A DNA stretch of 18,178 nucleotides, taken from an uncultured Porphyromonadaceae bacterium. GTDB lineage: Bacteria > Bacteroidota > Bacteroidia > Bacteroidales > Muribaculaceae. Every line of letters starts with the position of its first letter. The stretch's first letter is position 1. This document shows positions 14,917 through 18,178 of this stretch, in pieces. Below the pieces are notes generated by a model, which was given only the letters and a program-made list of their open reading frames with translations, was not told where the DNA came from and did not search any database. The stretch lies in assembly GCA_900555715.1 (NCBI GenBank), contig USMC01000054.1, positions 1-18,178 of the forward strand, given 5' to 3'. The translations under genes and the position numbers were made by a program.

Positions 14917-14976
14917 GGTGAGGAATATTATATTTGTCATTATTTATTAATTACCAAACAATTCGTCATAAATTTG
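14917..14976 (+). promoter_or_regulatory. Half-site and candidate -7 boxes of the cassette promoter
   Basis: The half-site GGTGAGGAA (14917-14925) is followed by TATATTTG (14929-14936), and further on TAAATTTG (14969-14976); both fit TAnnTTTG. Neither has a TTTG at the right distance upstream, which fits a promoter that depends on an activator. From the second box the leader to the start at 15004 would be about 20 nt. Confidence 0.5.
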
Positions 14977-15003
14977 TAAGCGAACAATCAAAAACTTTTC
15001 TAT

Positions 15004-15399
15004 ATGAAAAACATTAAACTATTCACACTCCTGTTTGCTGTTGGTCTATCAGCTGCAATGTTCTTTGCAGAAGCTACAGAAAGAACACAGAATTTACCAA
15101 GTGGAACGACTGTCGTACTAAAAAGTAGAGGTAAACTGCCAAAAGGCAGACCTGGCATGCCGAGCCGTCAGATTATCAGTTGTACATACGATAGCGGCGA
15201 GCTGACGATAGACTTTACTATTCCTGAAGGGATGTGCGAAGTACTGTTGACCGAAGCTTCTGGTATGGCAATGTCATATACAGTAGACTCCTCAGACCTG
15301 ACCGCTACAATATATGTCGGCACCATCAGCGAATCCGAAATCGAACTCTCCACCGAAAGCGGCAACATCTATTCCGGAACACTGACTTATGAAGAATAA
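15004..15399 (+). CDS. Small secreted protein, DUF3244-like
   Basis: The protein has 131 residues. A signal peptide (MKNIKLFTLLFAVGLSAAMFFAEA) has no lipobox Cys, so the mature protein is about 107 residues and soluble in the periplasm or outside. The mature part is a run of beta strands: QIISCTYDSGELTIDFTIP, MCEVLLTEASGMAMSYTV, LTATIYVGTISE, IELSTESGNIYSGTLTYEE. The ending with a strand, a G-x-Y-x-G-T turn and a last strand resembles the Ig-like DUF3244 family of Bacteroidetes. That family often sits beside C10 peptidase genes. By analogy with the small beta-barrel inhibitors encoded next to streptopain-like proteases it may shield the protease, but this is inference. It is the first gene of the cassette, 19 bp before the protease. 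Confidence 0.75.
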   Translation: MKNIKLFTLLFAVGLSAAMFFAEATERTQNLPSGTTVVLKSRGKLPKGRPGMPSRQIISCTYDSGELTIDFTIPEGMCEVLLTEASGMAMSYTVDSSDLTATIYVGTISESEIELSTESGNIYSGTLTYEE

Positions 15400-15418
15400 C
15401 ATGTAAAATTTAACAGCT

Positions 15419-16741
15419 ATGAAAAAATCAAAAAAATTAGCTTCATTGGCAATTGCGTTATGCGCTATTGTCAGCGCTTGCTCAAATTCTGATGAATTAT
15501 CTTTTCCGGGTACGAATGAGACTGTGAACTACAAGTTGGAATGGGCTGTTCAACAGGCAGATTTAGCAACAAATATGTTCGAGTCTCATTCTCGCGCAGC
15601 TTCTAAACATGCGAATATTTCCGGAGTAAAAGCTGTTGTGAGCCAAAAATCGAGAGGTGTTTCTGACACATTAATTTTTGTTGTGAACTATCCAGATGAT
15701 AAAGGATTTGCATTGATTTCAGCAGTAGATCCTGTGAATCCATTACTCGCATACATACCTGATGGGCATTACGACCCTGAAATTGGTACAGATAATCCTG
15801 GATTCAATATATTCATGGATGCAGCAGTGGAAGCATCTGCAGAAGCATCAGCGAATATTACAGGTCCTCTTAAACCGGATTCTACAAAGAACGATCCGCA
15901 TGCTGTTTGGATTGTTGATGGAAAATACAGAACGACCCGAACAACTACTTTGGCAAATGATATACTTAACCCAAAACTGGGAACCGATTTCAGATGGTCT
16001 CAAGGTGGAATATATGGAGATTATTGCAGCAATAAAACAGCCGGCTGCGCTCCTTTAGCTGTTGCATCTGCTATGACATGTTTACTTGCAGAAGATAATA
16101 AAACTATATTATATAGGTTCAATTTCGACGAAGAAAATGCTGAGCTCATTGGAGTATACTGGCCGGATATATTTGCACATAAATATTCCATAGGATATTA
16201 TGATTTTGATTGCCATGCTTCCAATCCAGAATCGGTGCATAGATTTATTGGTAAATTATGCAGACAGATTGGGTATGAAGGTAATGCTACATATAATACA
16301 AATCCTAACAGAACTTCAATGAGTATCGCAAATATCGAAAAAGTTCTAAAGAAATATCTTAATGGATATAACGTTTCATCGCATACGAATTATACAGCTG
16401 ATATTCCGTATACGAAATTGAAAAATGGAATTTTGCTTATGTACGGGAACACCGATTCAGAAGGAGCACATGAATGGATATGTGATGGATACAAATATAC
16501 TCAAACGCGCACGGACGTAATGGAAAGCCCCATATATCCACAAGGAACTAATCCACAATACAATTGGACCGTCATAAGTTCAACATATAATAATATATAT
16601 TATGGATATATGCATTGGGGATGGGGCGGTCAATGCGATGGATGGTTCAATGGAACAGTATTTTATTATCAAAGTGATAAACAGCCTTATAAGAATTTGA
16701 AATACTGTGCTGTTACAAGAAAATTTGTTCTAAATATCTAA
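15419..16741 (+). CDS. C10 family (streptopain-like) cysteine protease, lipoprotein
   Basis: The protein has 440 residues. The signal peptide ends in lipobox VSAC (Cys21), followed by SNSDE, so it is lipid-anchored and perhaps surface-exposed. Residues about 22-150 are the Spi-type propeptide seen in SpeB zymogens (FVVNYPDDKGFALISAVDPV, LLAYIPDGHYD). The mature papain-like domain has the nucleophile Cys210 (TAGCAPLAVASAM), catalytic His351 (GAHEWICDGY) and the oxyanion/Trp segment HWGWGG at 399-404. SpeB has Asn where this protein has His399, so the usual third catalytic residue is replaced. The gene is markedly AT-rich (16 G/C in the 60 bases at 16081-16140 by hand count) with many AGA and ATA codons, unlike the core genes, which suggests recent transfer. 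The serpin gene follows by 33 bp. Confidence 0.9.
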   Translation: MKKSKKLASLAIALCAIVSACSNSDELSFPGTNETVNYKLEWAVQQADLATNMFESHSRAASKHANISGVKAVVSQKSRGVSDTLIFVVNYPDDKGFALISAVDPVNPLLAYIPDGHYDPEIGTDNPGFNIFMDAAVEASAEASANITGPLKPDSTKNDPHAVWIVDGKYRTTRTTTLANDILNPKLGTDFRWSQGGIYGDYCSNKTAGCAPLAVASAMTCLLAEDNKTILYRFNFDEENAELIGVYWPDIFAHKYSIGYYDFDCHASNPESVHRFIGKLCRQIGYEGNATYNTNPNRTSMSIANIEKVLKKYLNGYNVSSHTNYTADIPYTKLKNGILLMYGNTDSEGAHEWICDGYKYTQTRTDVMESPIYPQGTNPQYNWTVISSTYNNIYYGYMHWGWGGQCDGWFNGTVFYYQSDKQPYKNLKYCAVTRKFVLNI

Positions 16742-16774
16742 TAATTTGTTTTGCATTATAAATAAGTCCTAATT

Positions 16775-17986
16775 ATGAAAAAGACTATTATTTATTTTCT
16801 TTCAGCAGCAGTTCTGTGGGGCTGTTCGTCGAGTGACGAACCGGCCGGCGGTGGCGTGGAAATCAAGCTAAAGCCGCAAGAAACCCAATACGTCAAAACG
16901 CAGAATAATTTTGCTTTCAATTTTTTTAAAAAGGTTATAGAGCATAGTGCCGAGCCAAACGCGATAGTGTCGCCGCTAAGTGCGTCGATGTGCATGTCGC
17001 TGATCGCCAATGCCACTGCCGGTGAGACTCAGCAAGAGATTGTGTCGGCGCTTGGCTTTGACTCTTCCGAGCTTGATGCTCTAAATAAATTGAACTATAA
17101 GCTTGCGCAATCATTATCGGCAGTAGACCGCAGGTGCAAAGTGTCGCTTGCAAATTCGGTATGGATGGATAATTCGATATCCGCCAAACAAGATTTTACA
17201 AACCGTGTATCAGCCTCTTACGGTGCGGAGTTCTTTGTTGAAAATCTGTCTTCTCTGGATGCCATGTTCAAAATCAACCGTTGGGCAAGTGATAAAACAT
17301 CGGGCATGATACAGCAATTTCTTGAAGCGCCGTTTGTTGATACACGCGTTGCGCTCATCAACGCACTATATTTTAAAGGTGAATGGTCTGCAAAATTTGA
17401 TACGAAAAATACAGCCGAACGTACCTTTAACAATCTTTCCGGCGTCAAGAGCAATGTTCCGATGATGAAAGGTGACATGTATGTTGACGCTTCGCATGAC
17501 AGCGAGGGTGCTGATTGGGTTCGTCTTGGTTATGGAAGTGGCGCGTTCGAAATGATTCTGATTCTTCCAGATGAAAACGTTCTTCTCAAGGATTACCTTA
17601 AATTGCTTGATGAAGATACATTCAAAACAATGACAGGGTCCTTGAAGTCTTATAAAGGAACTGTTGTGCTTCCGAAATTCGACATTTGCTGTGAAATGGT
17701 ATTGAACAGTTTACTGTCCTCTCTTGGTGTAAACAGAATTTTCAACAATGGAGATTTCTCTCAATTTTCGAATGATATTTCACAGTTAGACAAAGTATTG
17801 CAAAAAACGCATATTATTGTAGATGAAGAAGGTTCTGAAATGTCTTCAGTGACAGGAAACACTGATCCAATCTCTCCCGGAGCAGTCGAAAAGGCTAAAT
17901 TTGTTTTTGACCGTCCTTTCGCTTTTATCATCCATGAACGTTCGTCAAACGCGATCCTGTTCATGGGCACAATAAGTGAATTATAA
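16775..17986 (+). CDS. Serpin-family protease inhibitor, lipoprotein
   Basis: The protein has 403 residues. The lipobox LWGC (Cys17) followed by SSSDE predicts a lipid anchor like that of the protease. The serpin fold is complete: NAIVSPLSASMCMSLIANA, the helix with TAGETQQEIVSALG, the breach/shutter strand VALINALYFKGEWSAKFD, VPMMKGD, MILILPDE and the C-terminal FDRPFAFIIHERSSNAILFMG. The reactive-centre hinge VDEEGSEMSS (from Val349) has Gly at P15 and Ser at P14, as in inhibitory serpins; Met at P12 is unusual. Counting from the hinge puts P1 at Ser367 with Ile366 at P2, but the loop is three residues longer than in alpha-1-antitrypsin, so P1 could lie up to Ala370. Inhibitory serpins trap a protease covalently by loop insertion. 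Related oral Bacteroidetes have miropin. Targets may be host elastases or the neighbouring protease. Confidence 0.93.
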   Translation: MKKTIIYFLSAAVLWGCSSSDEPAGGGVEIKLKPQETQYVKTQNNFAFNFFKKVIEHSAEPNAIVSPLSASMCMSLIANATAGETQQEIVSALGFDSSELDALNKLNYKLAQSLSAVDRRCKVSLANSVWMDNSISAKQDFTNRVSASYGAEFFVENLSSLDAMFKINRWASDKTSGMIQQFLEAPFVDTRVALINALYFKGEWSAKFDTKNTAERTFNNLSGVKSNVPMMKGDMYVDASHDSEGADWVRLGYGSGAFEMILILPDENVLLKDYLKLLDEDTFKTMTGSLKSYKGTVVLPKFDICCEMVLNSLLSSLGVNRIFNNGDFSQFSNDISQLDKVLQKTHIIVDEEGSEMSSVTGNTDPISPGAVEKAKFVFDRPFAFIIHERSSNAILFMGTISEL

Positions 17987-18001
17987 GCTAACACATCGGA
18001 T

Positions 18002-18040
18002 AGTCATTACGGACAGTTATACTTGTCCGTGATGGCTTTT
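18002..18040 (+). terminator. Terminator of the protease/serpin operon
   Basis: A 14-bp stem (18002-18015 with 18024-18037, two G-T pairs) around loop GTTATACT is followed by TTT and an AT-rich stretch. It lies 15 bp after the serpin stop. Confidence 0.8.
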
Positions 18041-18053
18041 ATATATAAATTTG
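18022..18053 (+). promoter_or_regulatory. Promoter-like element before the regulator tail fragment
   Basis: CTTG (18022-18025), a 20-bp spacer and TAAATTTG (18046-18053) resemble the tRNA-fMet promoter. The -33 part overlaps the terminator arm. It points at the short frame beginning at 18067. Confidence 0.45.
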
Positions 18054-18066
18054 CAGGTATAAGTCG

Positions 18067-18165
18067 ATGTTTAAACTTTTCTATCTTAAACGAGATCGTC
18101 TTTACAAACGGATTGCGGAGTCGACAGCAACACATAAAGAGCTTTTCTTAAGCAAAATCAAATAA
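18067..18165 (+). pseudogene. Duplicated C-terminal tail of the regulator (32 codons)
   Basis: An ATG opens a 32-codon frame (MFKLFYLKRDRLYKRIAEST, then ATHKELFLSKIK) that ends with the same stop as the regulator at 13084. From its third codon on it matches the regulator's last residues apart from Phe to Tyr and Asp to Glu; two further changes are silent or conservative at the DNA level. It represents only the final part of the helix-turn-helix region, so it is best read as a remnant left by recombination. A 7-nt leader from the nearby promoter-like element leaves open a small expressed peptide. Confidence 0.75.
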
Positions 18166-18178
18166 CTGACTCAAAACC
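18073..18178 (+). repeat. Direct repeat, copy B (runs off the window)
   Basis: It matches 14674-14779 with 7 mismatches, and bases 18124-18178 are identical to copy A up to the last base of the window. The true length of the repeat is therefore unknown. Confidence 0.95.

Noticed and set aside
14767..15003. A small gene in the gap between the regulator and the DUF3244-like gene
   Set aside because: No frame of useful length with a start; the gap is filled by repeats, the palindrome and promoter-like boxes.

Overview
The window comes from a Bacteroidales chromosome, possibly Muribaculaceae (the family is a guess from general style). Seen directly: promoters of the Bacteroidetes form TTTG-N19/20-TAnnTTTG, few Shine-Dalgarno sequences, lipoproteins with acidic residues after the lipidated Cys, and families typical of the phylum (DUF4293, DUF3244, DUF4369/TlpA, C10 peptidase, TPR-membrane-HTH regulator). 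About 80% of the window is ordinary core chromosome of moderate to high GC. The last 4-5 kb is an AT-richer accessory block.

Layout. Bases 1-746 hold the C-terminal part of the disaggregase ClpB, followed by a small surface-type lipoprotein and an initiator tRNA-fMet. Then come a COG2509-type FAD dehydrogenase, a stand-alone PAS protein and a leftward tRNA-Leu(UAG). Next is rpsU - xerC - hpf, with structured leaders and hairpins between the genes. A secreted TlpA-like thioredoxin and a secreted Dcp-type M3 peptidase follow. Dcp is translationally coupled to a two-helix membrane protein and a large TPR protein, with a DUF4293 membrane protein behind. A HAD phosphatase (minus strand) and an acyl-ACP thioesterase (plus strand) diverge from a 20-bp palindrome that carries back-to-back -7 boxes.

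The accessory block (about 13.08 kb to the end) is the part worth attention. A membrane regulator (export signal or lipobox, TPR-like sensor region, one transmembrane helix, coiled coil, C-terminal helix-turn-helix) precedes a complex intergenic region with a 30-bp perfect palindrome, a flanking 21-bp direct repeat and a third half-site near candidate -7 boxes. Downstream lie a small secreted DUF3244-like protein, a C10 (streptopain-like) cysteine protease lipoprotein and a serpin lipoprotein, closed by a strong terminator. This reads as a regulated protease/inhibitor cassette in which protease and serpin are anchored to the same envelope. Immediately after the terminator, the last 32 codons of the regulator and the bases beyond its stop occur again (offset 3399 bp; the final 55 bp are identical and run to the window edge). 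The cassette is therefore flanked by direct repeats that lie inside the regulator's DNA-binding end. Recombination between them could delete or amplify the cassette and still leave an intact regulator gene.
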